Shown: positions 18,818 to 27,655, counted from the first letter of the stretch. The stretch: DNA of 55,254 nt from Flavobacteriaceae bacterium (GCA_014239275.1 JAAZZF010000104.1:1-55254), one strand, 5' to 3'. A program made the numbers and translations. The notes: a model not told the origin generated them from the letters alone.

Positions 18818-19525
18818 TTAAAAGCCACGCTCTGTCTTAATTCTCTCATAAGCTTTTTGAATTTTTTGAAATTTATCTTGGGCTGCTTTTACGTAAGCTT
18901 CTCCTAAATGTTGGACTTTGTCTGGATGATGTTTTTTTGCTAATTCACGATATGCGCTTTTTACCTTTTGATCTGAATCTGACTTATCAATTTCTAATAT
19001 CTTGTAAGCTCCCCCTACTTGATCAATAAACATTGCTTTAATACTTTGAAAATCTGCATTAGAAATTCTTAAAAGATTAGAAAATTCTAAAAGTTTTTTT
19101 AATTCAGGTGAAGAAACATTTCCGTCTGCTTTAGCAATGCCAAATAAAAAATGTATAACCTGTAACCTGCTTCCATAATTTAAAACGCTATTAAATAAAT
19201 TAAAAATTTTTTCAGTTGAAATTCCTTTTTTATTAAGGTTATCATTAAAAATTTTAAATGTAGCGTTTGCTCTATCTTTTCCATATGCAGAAACAAAATA
19301 ATTTCTTACATAATCCAATTCTTGTTTAGATACCTTCCCGTCTGCCTTTATAAGTAAAGATGCTAATGCCAATAAATTTAATTCAAAGTCGTGAGATGAT
19401 ATTCTATTAAAACTGTTATTTTTTAAATTATTGTTTTCTATTAATCCTCCCAAAAAATAACCCAAAAGAGCTCCTGGAAGTCTAAAAAATGTATAACCCA
19501 AAATAGCTAGTATCCATCTAGACAT
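18818..19525 (-). CDS. DjlA-like protein: membrane anchor, TerB-like domain, C-terminal J domain
   Basis: A 235-aa co-chaperone-like protein. A hydrophobic N-terminus (MSRWILAILGYTFFRLPGALLGYFLG) anchors it to the inner membrane. A TerB-like helical domain with two acidic turns (IKADGKVSKQELDYV and AKADGNVSSPELKKL) covers about residues 50-165. A C-terminal J domain covers about 168-235, with the Hsp70-stimulating motif KKHHPDKV. This is the domain order of DjlA, which stimulates DnaK at the membrane. I start it at ATG 19525: the longer frame from 19690 would run through the promoter and into the divergent bacilliredoxin gene. Confidence 0.88.
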   Translation of the reverse strand: MSRWILAILGYTFFRLPGALLGYFLGGLIENNNLKNNSFNRISSHDFELNLLALASLLIKADGKVSKQELDYVRNYFVSAYGKDRANATFKIFNDNLNKKGISTEKIFNLFNSVLNYGSRLQVIHFLFGIAKADGNVSSPELKKLLEFSNLLRISNADFQSIKAMFIDQVGGAYKILEIDKSDSDQKVKSAYRELAKKHHPDKVQHLGEAYVKAAQDKFQKIQKAYERIKTERGF

Positions 19526-19542
19526 ATGTAAAATTATTTTGA

Positions 19543-19572
19543 CAAATTTACTAAAGGTGATTTTAAAGTCAA
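19543..19572 (-). promoter_or_regulatory. djlA-like gene promoter with -33 and -7 elements
   Basis: On the minus strand, TTG (19570-19572), a 19-base spacer and TAAATTTG (19543-19550) fit the Bacteroidota consensus. The -7 element ends 17 bases before ATG 19525. It lies within the N-terminal extension of the longest ORF, so it decides the start. Confidence 0.65.
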
Positions 19573-19593
19573 CACTTTTAATTAGATCTTTGT

Positions 19594-19601
19594 TATCTTT
19601 G
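19594..19601 (+). promoter_or_regulatory. -7 promoter element for the bacilliredoxin gene
   Basis: TATCTTTG matches TAnnTTTG and ends 18 bases before ATG 19620. It is divergent from the djlA-like promoter, with the two -7 elements 43 bases apart, so the two genes share a compact control region. Confidence 0.6.
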
Positions 19602-19619
19602 CTTTGAAATAAATATTTT

Positions 19620-20030
19620 ATGTATCCATTTGAAATTGTTAAACCAATGAAAGAAGAACTTACTTCCCTTGGATTTAAAGATTTAACCACAGCAAAAGAA
19701 GTAAATAAAAATATTTCTAGCAGTCAAACAGCTGTACTAATAGTTAATTCTGTTTGTGGATGCGCAGCAGCAAATGCAAGGCCTGGTGTTATTCAATCGT
19801 TAATTAATGATAAAATTCCTCTGCAATTATTAACTGTTTTTGCTGGTGTAGATAAAGAGGCTACAGATGCTGCTAGAGTGCTTATGGTCCCTTTTCCACC
19901 TTCTTCACCATGTATTGCCCTTTTTAAAAATGGTGAACTTGTTCATATGTTGGAGAGACACCATATTGAAGGTAGATCTTCAAAATTAATAAGTGAGAAT
20001 CTCAAGCAAGCTTATAATGAATATTGTTAA
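19620..20030 (+). CDS. BrxA/BrxB family bacilliredoxin
   Basis: A 136-aa thioredoxin-fold protein of the YphP/YqiW (BrxA/BrxB) family. The hallmark CGC active site is in NSVCGCAAANARPGV (about residues 52-55), followed by the family segment VPFPPSSPCIALFKNGELVHMLERHHIEG. In Firmicutes these proteins remove bacillithiol from mixed disulfides. Some Bacteroidota make bacillithiol, so the same role is plausible here. It has its own promoter and is convergent with the sensor kinase. Confidence 0.93.
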   Translation: MYPFEIVKPMKEELTSLGFKDLTTAKEVNKNISSSQTAVLIVNSVCGCAAANARPGVIQSLINDKIPLQLLTVFAGVDKEATDAARVLMVPFPPSSPCIALFKNGELVHMLERHHIEGRSSKLISENLKQAYNEYC

Positions 20031-20034
20031 AATT

Positions 20035-20051
20035 ATAATCTATAAGATTAT
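20035..20051. terminator. weak hairpin between bacilliredoxin and sensor kinase genes
   Basis: ATAATCT and AGATTAT form a perfect 7-bp stem with a 3-base loop in the gap between the two convergent genes, overlapping the kinase stop codon. It is followed on the plus strand by a short T run. The stem is AT-rich, so efficiency is doubtful. Confidence 0.3.
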
Positions 20052-21508
20052 TTTGAATAAATAGGAAACAAAATTTTAAAAGTTGTTCCTTGGCTGGTAT
20101 TAGATTTAAATGAGATTTTTCCACTGTAAGAATTTACAAGGTTTTTCACCATTCCTAGGCCTAGACCCATTCCGCTGGTTTTGGTTGTAAATTTTGGTTC
20201 AAAAATTTTATCGCGTAGATCATCTGAAATTCCCACTCCATTATCTTTAATATAAATTAATACATTTTTATTCCTTAACACAATAGTTACCTCAATTAAT
20301 GGATCTTCTACTAGATCACATGCTTCAATAGCATTCTTGATTAAGTTTGTAATAATTCTAATCATTTGAGTTCTGTCAATACTTACTTGAAGATCCTTAT
20401 GTTCTGAATTGAAAGTTATATGCTTTTCTTTAAATATTTTTAAAGCAAGTCTAGTAATTTCAATGATATTTATTTTACCCCCTTCTTGAGCAGGCATTTC
20501 AGCAAAGTTGGAAAAAGCTGATGCAATAGTGCTCATTGTATCAATTTGTTGTATTAAAGTCTTAATAAATTCATCTAATTTTTTATTAATCGTAGAATCA
20601 TTAATATCAAAATTTTTTTGAAAACTTTGGACACTTAATCTCATTGGGGTTAATGGATTTTTTATTTCATGCGCAACTTGTTTTGCCATTTCTCTCCAGG
20701 CTTGTTCCTTGTTAGATTTAGAAAGTTGCTCAACACTTTCGTTTAGCTTTTCAACCATTTTATTATAAGACTCAACCAATATATTAACTTCTTTGCTTCT
20801 AGCCTTAATTTGAATTTTGGTATTTGTTTTGTGCAATCTAGTTTGTTTTATTTTTTTCCCAATTTCAGATAGCGATTTAGTAATATATACTGAAATTAAG
20901 TAAGAAAAAAAAATGGCAATAATTAGAAGAAAGAAATAAACCTGTCCCAAAACAATAATAAAAGATTTAAGTTCATAAGTATTTAATTTGTCATCATCAA
21001 AATAAGGGAGGTTTAAAATCCAAATTGGATTAGAATGATTGTCTAAAACAATTGAATAGGAAGATCTATATTTAACATTTTCAATTGTATTTATTTGAAT
21101 TATACTTAATTCCTTGCTTTTTTTTAATTCCTTTATTACACTTGCGTCTAATTTATTATTAAAAGAGTCAATTAGAGTTGTATTCAAAAGAATCCCATCT
21201 AAGCTATAAATACTAAAATCAACATTTTGGACATCTGCTATCTCAAATATTTTTTCACTAAAAATTGAATCTAATATAGATTTGTTAATATTATATTTAG
21301 TTTCTTGAAAAATATATGAAATACTCCTTTTTAATTGAGCTTTTTTTCTTTCTAAGCGTTGTTCATGATACTGGCTAGATTGATTCTTAAACTGAGGAAT
21401 TGTAACTATTGCTATCCCTCCAAAAGCAATTATTAAAAGAAAGGTCATGGCAATAAAAATTCTAAACCTTATAGATATCTGTCTTTTAATATTGAATTTT
21501 TTAATCAT
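20048..21508 (-). CDS. membrane sensor histidine kinase (NtrY-like), orphan
   Basis: A 486-aa inner-membrane kinase. TM1 is about residues 14-37, a periplasmic sensor region of about 145 residues follows, TM2 is about 183-206, then a HAMP segment and coiled coil. The H-box is [18 protein letters not shown] with the phospho-acceptor His at residue 280, and the ATPase lobe shows NLIKNAIEA (N box), [10 protein letters not shown] (G1), [14 protein letters not shown] (F/G2). The H-box sequence is the NtrY/CckA-like type. No response regulator gene is adjacent, so the partner must be elsewhere. The sensed signal is unknown. It reads away from the 333-bp gap that precedes the serine hydrolase gene. 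Confidence 0.92.
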   Translation of the reverse strand: MIKKFNIKRQISIRFRIFIAMTFLLIIAFGGIAIVTIPQFKNQSSQYHEQRLERKKAQLKRSISYIFQETKYNINKSILDSIFSEKIFEIADVQNVDFSIYSLDGILLNTTLIDSFNNKLDASVIKELKKSKELSIIQINTIENVKYRSSYSIVLDNHSNPIWILNLPYFDDDKLNTYELKSFIIVLGQVYFFLLIIAIFFSYLISVYITKSLSEIGKKIKQTRLHKTNTKIQIKARSKEVNILVESYNKMVEKLNESVEQLSKSNKEQAWREMAKQVAHEIKNPLTPMRLSVQSFQKNFDINDSTINKKLDEFIKTLIQQIDTMSTIASAFSNFAEMPAQEGGKINIIEITRLALKIFKEKHITFNSEHKDLQVSIDRTQMIRIITNLIKNAIEACDLVEDPLIEVTIVLRNKNVLIYIKDNGVGISDDLRDKIFEPKFTTKTSGMGLGLGMVKNLVNSYSGKISFKSNTSQGTTFKILFPIYSK

Positions 21509-21841
21509 TTTTCTTCCATATTATCATATATAGATTTATAAAGGCTCTAATAACTAATGTAAAACAAAATAAAGATATTATAGCCCATATCTGTTATTAA
21601 CATTTTATTTTTTAATAATAGGGAAATTTTGAACTACTTAATAAATTTATAAAATAGACGTTTTTTGCATAAAAAAGGGAATAAACATCCATTTTTTTAC
21701 AATTTTAGTCATTTTTTTCCATTTTTATGCCATTTTTTAAAATAAAAATTTTTATGCTCTATTCTTGCAATAATTTAAAATATTATATAATGAGTAAATA
21801 GGAAAAAATTAATCTCTAAATTTTTGATAAATTAGCTGTCA
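21509..21841. other. 333-bp intergenic region with helically phased A/T tracts
   Basis: No gene or RNA is recognisable. Between 21661 and 21753, runs of A or T recur roughly every 10-11 bases, including four copies of a CCATTTTT-like word at 21689, 21709, 21719 and 21730. Such phasing is expected to bend DNA. A near-consensus -7 element, TATTCTTG (21760-21767, one mismatch), follows directly. An alternative, TAAATTTTTG at 21817-21826, has two extra T and lies 15 bases before the ATG. No exact promoter element is seen for the divergent kinase. Confidence 0.5.
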
Positions 21842-22987
21842 ATGAAAAAAAAGATTGGAGCAATTATAGCTCTTTTATTATTGTTTTTTAGTTTTCAATT
21901 TAGCTCTGAATTATTCTATTTGACAGAACTTGCAAAAACAATTTATAAAATCCAAAGAACTGAAGCTGATATTACAGATTACCAATATTTTGATAATATA
22001 GAAATTCCCAAAAGCAAAAATCCTCAAGCTTGGCCAATCCATGAAAACTATAATCAAACTTCATTAACAACTAATTTGAAGTCTATTCATAAAAAATTTG
22101 GCACTGTTGCTTTTTTAATAATTAAAAATGACTCTCTCTGGCATGAGAAATATTATAATGGCTATAACAAAAACTCATATAGCAATTCTTTTTCTATGTC
22201 AAAAAGTATAGTGTCTGCTATAATGGGTAGAGCTATTCAAGAGGGCTACTTTAATAGTTTAGATGATAAGGTTAGCTCATTTATTGAAGGGTATAATAAA
22301 GATTATGCTTCTAAACTTACTATTGGCGATTTGTCTAGTATGTCTTCGGGGATGAAGTGGACTGAAAACTATACTAATATTTTTGGGGTTACTGCACGGG
22401 CATATGTTGGAAGCAACTTAAATGAACTTATCCTTTCCAGGCCAATAATTAAAGAGCCTGGCAAGTCTTTTGAATACTTAAGCTCCGATACTCAGCTATT
22501 AGCAATGACTATCGAAAAAGCAACCCAACAAAAAATATCTGAGTTAGTTTATAATTGGTTTTGGAATCCAATGGGTGCTGAAAATAATGCTTTGTGGCAA
22601 ATTGATAATATAAAAACCAATAATGAAAAGGCTTATTGTTGTTTTAATTCAAATGCAAGAGATTTTGCCAGATTTGGCAAACTATATAAAGATAATGGCT
22701 TTTGGAATGGTAAAAACTTATTGGATTCTACTTTTATAAAAAAATCTACAACAAATCGATTTGATTCTAGCCCAGAATATGGCTATGGATTTTGGTTAGG
22801 AGAATTTGAGAGAAAAAAATTCTTTAGCATGAGAGGACACTTAGGCCAATATGTTATAGTTTTTCCAAAAGATAATGTAATTATTGTTCGTCTTGGTCAA
22901 AGTCATGACAAAAAATCTGAAAACGATACATTTAGTAAAGATTTTCTTGATTACATCCAGGAAGCTTTTAAAATGCTAAACGTTTAA
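21842..22987 (+). CDS. serine hydrolase, beta-lactamase class C-like
   Basis: A 381-aa exported or membrane-anchored protein: MKKKIGAIIALLLLFFSFQF forms a signal or anchor segment. The nucleophile motif S-x-x-K is in NSFSMSKSIVSAIMG (about residue 120), the second motif corresponds to FEYLSSDTQLLAMTIE (Tyr-x-Ser), and the third to MRGHLGQYVIVFPK (His-x-Gly). These are the class C beta-lactamase/penicillin-binding-protein family motifs, used by esterases and peptidases as well as beta-lactamases, so activity on antibiotics should not be assumed. The ABC ATPase gene begins 2 bases after its stop, suggesting a link with peptide or peptidoglycan-fragment handling. Confidence 0.88.
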   Translation: MKKKIGAIIALLLLFFSFQFSSELFYLTELAKTIYKIQRTEADITDYQYFDNIEIPKSKNPQAWPIHENYNQTSLTTNLKSIHKKFGTVAFLIIKNDSLWHEKYYNGYNKNSYSNSFSMSKSIVSAIMGRAIQEGYFNSLDDKVSSFIEGYNKDYASKLTIGDLSSMSSGMKWTENYTNIFGVTARAYVGSNLNELILSRPIIKEPGKSFEYLSSDTQLLAMTIEKATQQKISELVYNWFWNPMGAENNALWQIDNIKTNNEKAYCCFNSNARDFARFGKLYKDNGFWNGKNLLDSTFIKKSTTNRFDSSPEYGYGFWLGEFERKKFFSMRGHLGQYVIVFPKDNVIIVRLGQSHDKKSENDTFSKDFLDYIQEAFKMLNV

Positions 22988-22989
22988 TT

Positions 22990-24612
22990 TTGAAAAAATC
23001 TAATTTATTAGTAGTTAAAAAGCTTAATCTTTCTATTTCAGGGATCTCAATTTTAAACAACATTTCTTTTAAATTAAAAAAAAATGAAATTTTAGGCTTT
23101 GTGGGAGAATCGGGAAGTGGCAAATCAATAACTGCTTTTTCAATTATTAATCTTTTCAATTCAAAAAAAATTAAAAAAAGCGGACATGTTTTTTTTAATG
23201 GTAAAAGAATCGATTCTTTGAAAAATAAAGATTTTGAGAAAATAAGGGGGTCTGAAATTTCTATAATTTTTCAAGAACCTATGAACTCCCTAAATCCTAG
23301 TATGAAATGCGGAAGACAAGTATTGGAAATAATTCTAAAACATACAGTTTTGACAAATCTAAAAGCGAAAAAACGTGTTTTAGATTTATTTAAAATGGTA
23401 AAATTAAATTCGCCTGAAACTGTTTATAATAAATATCCTCATGAGCTTAGCGGAGGTCAACAACAAAGGATAATGATTGGAATAGCAATTGCATGTAATC
23501 CCAAAATATTAATCGCTGATGAGCCAACTACTTCACTTGATGGTATAGTAAAAAAAGAAATTATTGACCTTCTTAAAGGAATTCAAAAACAAACACAAAT
23601 GGGGATAATCTTTGTTTCTCACGATCTGAGTTTGGTTTCTAAAATCGCAAATAATATAATTATTCTAAAAAGAGGTTCTATTGTTGAGTTTGGAGATAGT
23701 AAACAGATTTTTAAGTCCACTAAAAACAAATATACTCGGATGCTTTTAAATGCTCGTCCTCCCAAAAAAGGAAGACCAAAAAGATTGCCTTCTTCAGACA
23801 ATGGCTTAGAAAAGCACCCTTTGATATCAAAAAAAGAAAGAGCAGAAAAACACAAGAAGATATATAAATCAGATCCTATTTTAAAAGTTAAAAATTTGCA
23901 TTTTGCTTACGAAAAAAAAATGATTTTAAATAACATCCATTTTAATATATATAAAGGTGAGACACTGGGGCTAATTGGAGAGTCAGGGTCCGGAAAATCA
24001 ACTATTGCAAAGTCAATTCTAAATCTAAATAATTTTCAAAAAGGGGAAATTTTATTTAATAATATTAATATCAAAAAATATAACAAAAAAGACTTTAGAA
24101 AAAATATTCAACTAATCTTTCAAGATCCTTTTTCTTCACTCAACCCTCAAAGCAGTGTTGGATTTTCAATAATGGAACCCATGATAGCCCACAAGCTTTA
24201 TAAAAATAAAGATGCTAGAGTTTCTAAAGTTTATCAACTTTTAGAAAATGTAGGGTTAAAGAAAAATGATTTTTTAAAATATCCTAGTCAGTTTTCAGGA
24301 GGGCAAAGGCAAAGAATAGTTATTGCAAGAGCTTTAGCATTAAGCCCTAAAATTATAATTTGTGATGAATCTGTTTCTGCCTTAGATGTTTCTGTTCAAG
24401 CTCAGGTATTAAACTTGCTTAACTCACTAAAGGAAAAATTTTCTTTTACTTTTTTATTTATTTCTCATGATCTATCAGTAATTAGATACATGTCTGACAG
24501 GGTAATTGTACTTAATAATGGAACGATTGAAGAAAATGGCGAAACTGACAAAGTATTTAACTCTCCTATTATGCCTTATACTAAACAATTGTTAAGCGCT
24601 AGCAACTATTAA
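22990..24612 (+). CDS. ABC transporter ATP-binding protein with two fused ATPase domains (oligopeptide/YejF type)
   Basis: A 540-aa cytoplasmic ATPase. The first domain has Walker A GESGSGKS (39-46), signature LSGGQQQR (153-160) and Walker B ILIADEPTTSLD; the second has Walker A GESGSGKS (330-337), signature FSGGQRQR and Walker B IIICDESVSALD. Both catalytic Glu residues are kept. The fusion is the DppD-DppF/YejF arrangement that energises peptide or microcin C importers. A basic linker (KKGRPKRLPSS ... KKERAEKHKKIYKS) joins the halves. No permease or binding protein gene is adjacent, so partners must be encoded elsewhere. Translation starts at TTG 22990; there is no suitable in-frame ATG nearby. 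Confidence 0.93.
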   Translation: MKKSNLLVVKKLNLSISGISILNNISFKLKKNEILGFVGESGSGKSITAFSIINLFNSKKIKKSGHVFFNGKRIDSLKNKDFEKIRGSEISIIFQEPMNSLNPSMKCGRQVLEIILKHTVLTNLKAKKRVLDLFKMVKLNSPETVYNKYPHELSGGQQQRIMIGIAIACNPKILIADEPTTSLDGIVKKEIIDLLKGIQKQTQMGIIFVSHDLSLVSKIANNIIILKRGSIVEFGDSKQIFKSTKNKYTRMLLNARPPKKGRPKRLPSSDNGLEKHPLISKKERAEKHKKIYKSDPILKVKNLHFAYEKKMILNNIHFNIYKGETLGLIGESGSGKSTIAKSILNLNNFQKGEILFNNINIKKYNKKDFRKNIQLIFQDPFSSLNPQSSVGFSIMEPMIAHKLYKNKDARVSKVYQLLENVGLKKNDFLKYPSQFSGGQRQRIVIARALALSPKIIICDESVSALDVSVQAQVLNLLNSLKEKFSFTFLFISHDLSVIRYMSDRVIVLNNGTIEENGETDKVFNSPIMPYTKQLLSASNY

Positions 24613-24630
24613 CATCTGCTTTAAAGTAAG

Positions 24631-24638
24631 TATATTTG
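24631..24638 (+). promoter_or_regulatory. -7 promoter element for the 146-aa membrane protein gene
   Basis: TATATTTG is an exact TAnnTTTG match ending 16 bases before ATG 24655, so this gene can be expressed separately from the ABC ATPase gene. No clear -33 TTG. Confidence 0.55.
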
Positions 24639-24654
24639 AAACGCTATAATAAAA

Positions 24655-25095
24655 ATGGACATTAAGCTGTTCTTTTCTGGATTTATTAAATTATACTTTT
24701 ACTGGGAAGTTATAGTAATTATTAGTACCATAGCTGCTATTATAAATTCTTTATTGGGTATTTTTTCTAAAAAATCATTTGAAAACTTTGATCTTAGAAT
24801 TACATTATTCACTTTAATTTTTAATTATATTCTTTTAATTATTGGTTTGTTTATTTTTATATCTAATGTTCTATTATTGTTTTGGAATTCTGATAATAAA
24901 TTAATTATTGAACAGAATAATTTTCTTTTTTATATATCGCCTCATTTATTGAATCTAATAGCTGTTCTAATTCTAACAATAGGTTGGTCATTGCATAAAA
25001 AATCAAATATTAGTTTAAAAAAATTTTTAAGGATTTTAGGGTTTTATTTCTTAGGCTTGCTAATTTTAATTGGAAAATTTATTTGGATGAATTAA
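24655..25095 (+). CDS. four-helix membrane protein of unknown function, 146 aa
   Basis: Not recognised. Four hydrophobic helices are visible: about residues 16-38, 49-72, 87-107 and 120-143, with short loops and no conserved polar motif that I can name. It has its own promoter and is followed by a strong hairpin. Its neighbours (ABC ATPase before, gpsA after) give no functional clue. A real gene is supported by the promoter, start spacing and length. Confidence 0.65.
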   Translation: MDIKLFFSGFIKLYFYWEVIVIISTIAAIINSLLGIFSKKSFENFDLRITLFTLIFNYILLIIGLFIFISNVLLLFWNSDNKLIIEQNNFLFYISPHLLNLIAVLILTIGWSLHKKSNISLKKFLRILGFYFLGLLILIGKFIWMN

Positions 25096-25098
25096 AAA

Positions 25099-25122
25099 AA
25101 CACCCTCTTTGAAGAGGGTGTT
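25099..25122 (-). terminator. strong hairpin, best as a minus-strand terminator
   Basis: AACACCCTCTT and AAGAGGGTGTT pair perfectly. On the minus strand the stem is followed by seven T (complement of 25094-25100), an ideal intrinsic terminator; on the plus strand it is followed by TTCAATAAAA, with no T run. No minus-strand gene lies close by; the nearest upstream is pheS, which would have to be read through gpsA. It may also end the 146-aa gene transcript imperfectly. Confidence 0.75.
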
Positions 25123-25212
25123 CAATAAAACCAAACTATTTATGAAAATTTATTAATTATAAAATTAAATTATTGTTATATTTTTAAATCCCAAAATTTT
25201 GTTAATCTTTTT

Positions 25213-26202
25213 ATGAAAAACTCGTATGGTATATTAGGAGGGGGTAGCTGGGGGACGGCTCTCATTAAAATATTATCTGAAAACAGTGAATCTATAAATT
25301 GGTATCTAAGAAATCCAAAAAATGTTGAACATATTCAAAATTTTCATAGAAACCCTAACTATTTAAGGTCTGTAGTTCTTAATACCAAAAAAATCAACCT
25401 TAGCTCTTCGATTGAAGAAATTGTAAAAAATTCAACAGTAATAATCTTGGCTATCCCATCACCATTTTTAGACTCAGAATTACAAAAAATTAAAACATTA
25501 ATAAATAAAAAAACTATTTTTTCTGCACTTAAAGGCGTAGTCCCAGAATCGCACTTAATAGTTAGTGAACATCTCAATAAAATTTATAACATTCCGTTAT
25601 CAAAAATTGGAATTATTACTGGCCCGTGTCATGCTGAAGAAGTTGCTCTTGAAAAACTATCTTACCTAACTGTCGCCTGTAAAAATCAACATATAGGAGA
25701 GTCCATGAAAAAGTCTCTAGAGACCTCTTTTATTAAGGCAAAATTTTCTAAAGATAGTATGGGTGTTGAATATGCAGCCATGTTAAAAAATATATATGCC
25801 TTGGTTGCCGGAATTTCACATGGTTTGGGTTATGGAGACAACTTTCAAAGTGTATTGATAAGCAGTTCTGTTAGAGAAATGAAAGATTTTATAAAAACTA
25901 TATATAAAGTAAAAAGAGATATAAATGATTCAGAATATTTAGGGGATTTACTTGTTACGTCATATTCTGCATTTAGTCGAAATAGAACTTTAGGGAATAT
26001 GATAGGTAAAGGATATTCATTAAAATCTGCTATTTCAGAAATGTCTATGATTTCTGAAGGATATTATGCTACAAAAAACGCTTATGAAATTGGGGTTGAA
26101 AACCAAATAGATTTTAATATAATAAATACTGCTTATAATATTTTATATAAAAAAATGAGTGCTAGAAAATGTATTAGATTACTTGCTGATAAACTAAATT
26201 GA
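25213..26202 (+). CDS. gpsA: NAD(P)H-dependent glycerol-3-phosphate dehydrogenase
   Basis: A 329-aa cytoplasmic enzyme that reduces dihydroxyacetone phosphate to sn-glycerol-3-phosphate for phospholipid synthesis. The Rossmann motif [12 protein letters not shown] is at residues 5-16, followed by [11 protein letters not shown], the [24 protein letters not shown] segment of the NAD-binding half, and the catalytic Lys region [23 protein letters not shown]. The C-terminal [23 protein letters not shown] is the substrate-binding region. Length is normal. The start follows a hairpin and an AT-rich leader without an exact TAnnTTTG. Its 3' end overlaps the convergent pheS gene by 9 bases. Confidence 0.95.
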   Translation: MKNSYGILGGGSWGTALIKILSENSESINWYLRNPKNVEHIQNFHRNPNYLRSVVLNTKKINLSSSIEEIVKNSTVIILAIPSPFLDSELQKIKTLINKKTIFSALKGVVPESHLIVSEHLNKIYNIPLSKIGIITGPCHAEEVALEKLSYLTVACKNQHIGESMKKSLETSFIKAKFSKDSMGVEYAAMLKNIYALVAGISHGLGYGDNFQSVLISSSVREMKDFIKTIYKVKRDINDSEYLGDLLVTSYSAFSRNRTLGNMIGKGYSLKSAISEMSMISEGYYATKNAYEIGVENQIDFNIINTAYNILYKKMSARKCIRLLADKLN

Positions 26203-27216
26203 ATTTTTAAACTGCCTTAAGAATCTAGTATCATTTTCATATAGAATCCTAATATCTTCTATTTGATACAATAACATTGTTATTCTTTCTATTCCCATTC
26301 CAAATGCAAATCCTGAAAATTCATTAGAGTCAATTTTACAGTTTTCTAAAACGTTTGGATCAACCATTCCGCATCCCATTATTTCCAACCACCCTGTTCC
26401 TTTAGTAATTCTATAATCAGTTTCTGTATTTAATCCCCAGTATATGTCCAGCTCAGCGCTAGGTTCAGTAAAGGGGAAATAAGAAGGCCTTAATCTTATT
26501 TTAGACTTTCCAAAAAGTTCTTTCGTAAAAAAAATAAGCGTTTGTTTTAAATCAGAAAAGGAAACATTTTTGTCAATATATAGTCCTTCTATTTGATGAA
26601 AAAAACAATTAGACCTTGCTGAAATATCTTCATTTCTATAAACTCTTCCAGGAGAAATTGTCCTAATTGGAGGTTTATTATTTTCCATATGACGAATCTG
26701 AACAGATGAAGTATGTGTTCTTAACAAAAGGTCAGGGTCTTTGTTTATAAAAAAAGTATCCTGCATGTCTCTAGCAGGATGATGCTCTGGTAAATTTAAG
26801 GCAGTAAAATTGTGCCAGTCATCTTCTATCTCTGGACCTTCAGAAATATTAAATCCAATTTTATAAAAAATGTCAATTATTTTATCTCTAATTATTGATA
26901 TAGGGTGTCTAGATCCTAATTCAAGTATTGAAGACGGTCTGGTTAAGTCTTCAAATTTTGAATTATTTTTTTCTTTTGAAATTCCTTTGATTTTAGACTC
27001 CTCTAATTTTGCCAGAGTAATCTTTTTTAACTCATTTATTGCTAGGCCATAGGCTTTTTTATCAGACTCCTTAACTTTTTTGAATTCCGAAAAGAAATAA
27101 CTTATATGGCCTTTCTTTCCTAAAAACTTCAGTCTGAACTTTTCGATTTCCTTAGGATCTTTGGATTTAAAAAAAGAGACTTCTTTAATTTTTTTTTCAA
27201 TTTCAGATATCATCAA
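26194..27216 (-). CDS. pheS: phenylalanine--tRNA ligase alpha subunit
   Basis: A 340-aa class II synthetase subunit that forms an alpha2-beta2 enzyme with PheT (not in the window). The N-terminal helical arm (about residues 1-85) is followed by the catalytic core: [19 protein letters not shown] (motif 1), [38 protein letters not shown] (motif 2), [16 protein letters not shown] and motif 3 [16 protein letters not shown]. It has its own -7 element, so it is not simply a passenger of the upstream 118-aa gene. No hairpin is present at its own 3' end, which overlaps gpsA. Confidence 0.96.
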   Translation of the reverse strand: MMISEIEKKIKEVSFFKSKDPKEIEKFRLKFLGKKGHISYFFSEFKKVKESDKKAYGLAINELKKITLAKLEESKIKGISKEKNNSKFEDLTRPSSILELGSRHPISIIRDKIIDIFYKIGFNISEGPEIEDDWHNFTALNLPEHHPARDMQDTFFINKDPDLLLRTHTSSVQIRHMENNKPPIRTISPGRVYRNEDISARSNCFFHQIEGLYIDKNVSFSDLKQTLIFFTKELFGKSKIRLRPSYFPFTEPSAELDIYWGLNTETDYRITKGTGWLEIMGCGMVDPNVLENCKIDSNEFSGFAFGMGIERITMLLYQIEDIRILYENDTRFLRQFKNSI

Positions 27217-27230
27217 TAAAAATTATAATT

Positions 27231-27238
27231 CAAAAATA
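27231..27238 (-). promoter_or_regulatory. -7 promoter element for pheS
   Basis: TATTTTTG on the minus strand matches TAnnTTTG and ends 14 bases before the pheS ATG (27216). It lies in the 31-bp gap after the 118-aa gene. No -33 TTG at standard spacing. Confidence 0.5.
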
Positions 27239-27247
27239 AGGTTTTAA

Positions 27248-27604
27248 CTATTGTATTAATTGTTTTTTTATAAAATAATTAATTATAGCTTCCTTCATTA
27301 AAAGAGTCTGTTCTCCCGATTTTAAATTTGGAAGCTGGATTAAATTTTTATAATGTGGCCATCCCTCCTTATCAATATACTCCAATTGGTAATAGCCAAA
27401 TGGTTCTAAGAGTCTACATATCGCAATGTGCATAAGATCTATTTTTTGATCTTTTTTAAACCTAACTTCTGTCTTTCCTAATTCTTGAATTCCTATTAAA
27501 TATATTATCCCCTCTATTTCTAAGGGATGACCATCATTAAATTTTTTGCTTAAAAAGACAACTATCTTATCCCATTTTCTTTTCAAAGTTTTTTGATCAA
27601 CCAT
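27248..27604 (-). CDS. conserved small soluble protein, 118 aa, unknown function
   Basis: No domain that I can name. It is a compact, mixed alpha/beta, mostly soluble sequence without membrane helices: LKRKWDKIVVFLSKKF, DGHPLEIEGIIYLIGIQELG, KIDLMHIAICRLLEPFGYYQLEYID, then WPHYKNLIQLPNLKSGEQ. I recall proteins of this type next to pheS and cvpA in flavobacteria, so it is probably conserved, but that is memory rather than a search. It diverges from cvpA, whose true start (27656) leaves 51 bases between them. Confidence 0.7.
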   Translation of the reverse strand: MVDQKTLKRKWDKIVVFLSKKFNDGHPLEIEGIIYLIGIQELGKTEVRFKKDQKIDLMHIAICRLLEPFGYYQLEYIDKEGWPHYKNLIQLPNLKSGEQTLLMKEAIINYFIKKQLIQ

Positions 27605-27637
27605 TATAAAACTGATTTCCTAAGAAAACAATATACT

Positions 27638-27645
27638 TATATTTG
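27638..27645 (+). promoter_or_regulatory. -7 promoter element for cvpA
   Basis: TATATTTG matches TAnnTTTG exactly. It lies inside the N-terminal extension of the longest frame (27593), so it indicates a start downstream, at TTG 27656. The resulting leader would be only a few bases. Confidence 0.55.
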
Positions 27646-27655
27646 TAAAAAAAAG

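Noticed and set aside
19526-19690. N-terminal extension of the DjlA-like protein starting at 19690
   Set aside because: It overlaps the start of the bacilliredoxin gene and contains a full -33/-7 promoter for the shorter form.
27593-27655. N-terminal extension of CvpA starting at 27593
   Set aside because: It overlaps the divergent 118-aa gene, holds an exact -7 element, and adds a Lys/Tyr-rich stretch not expected before the first CvpA helix.
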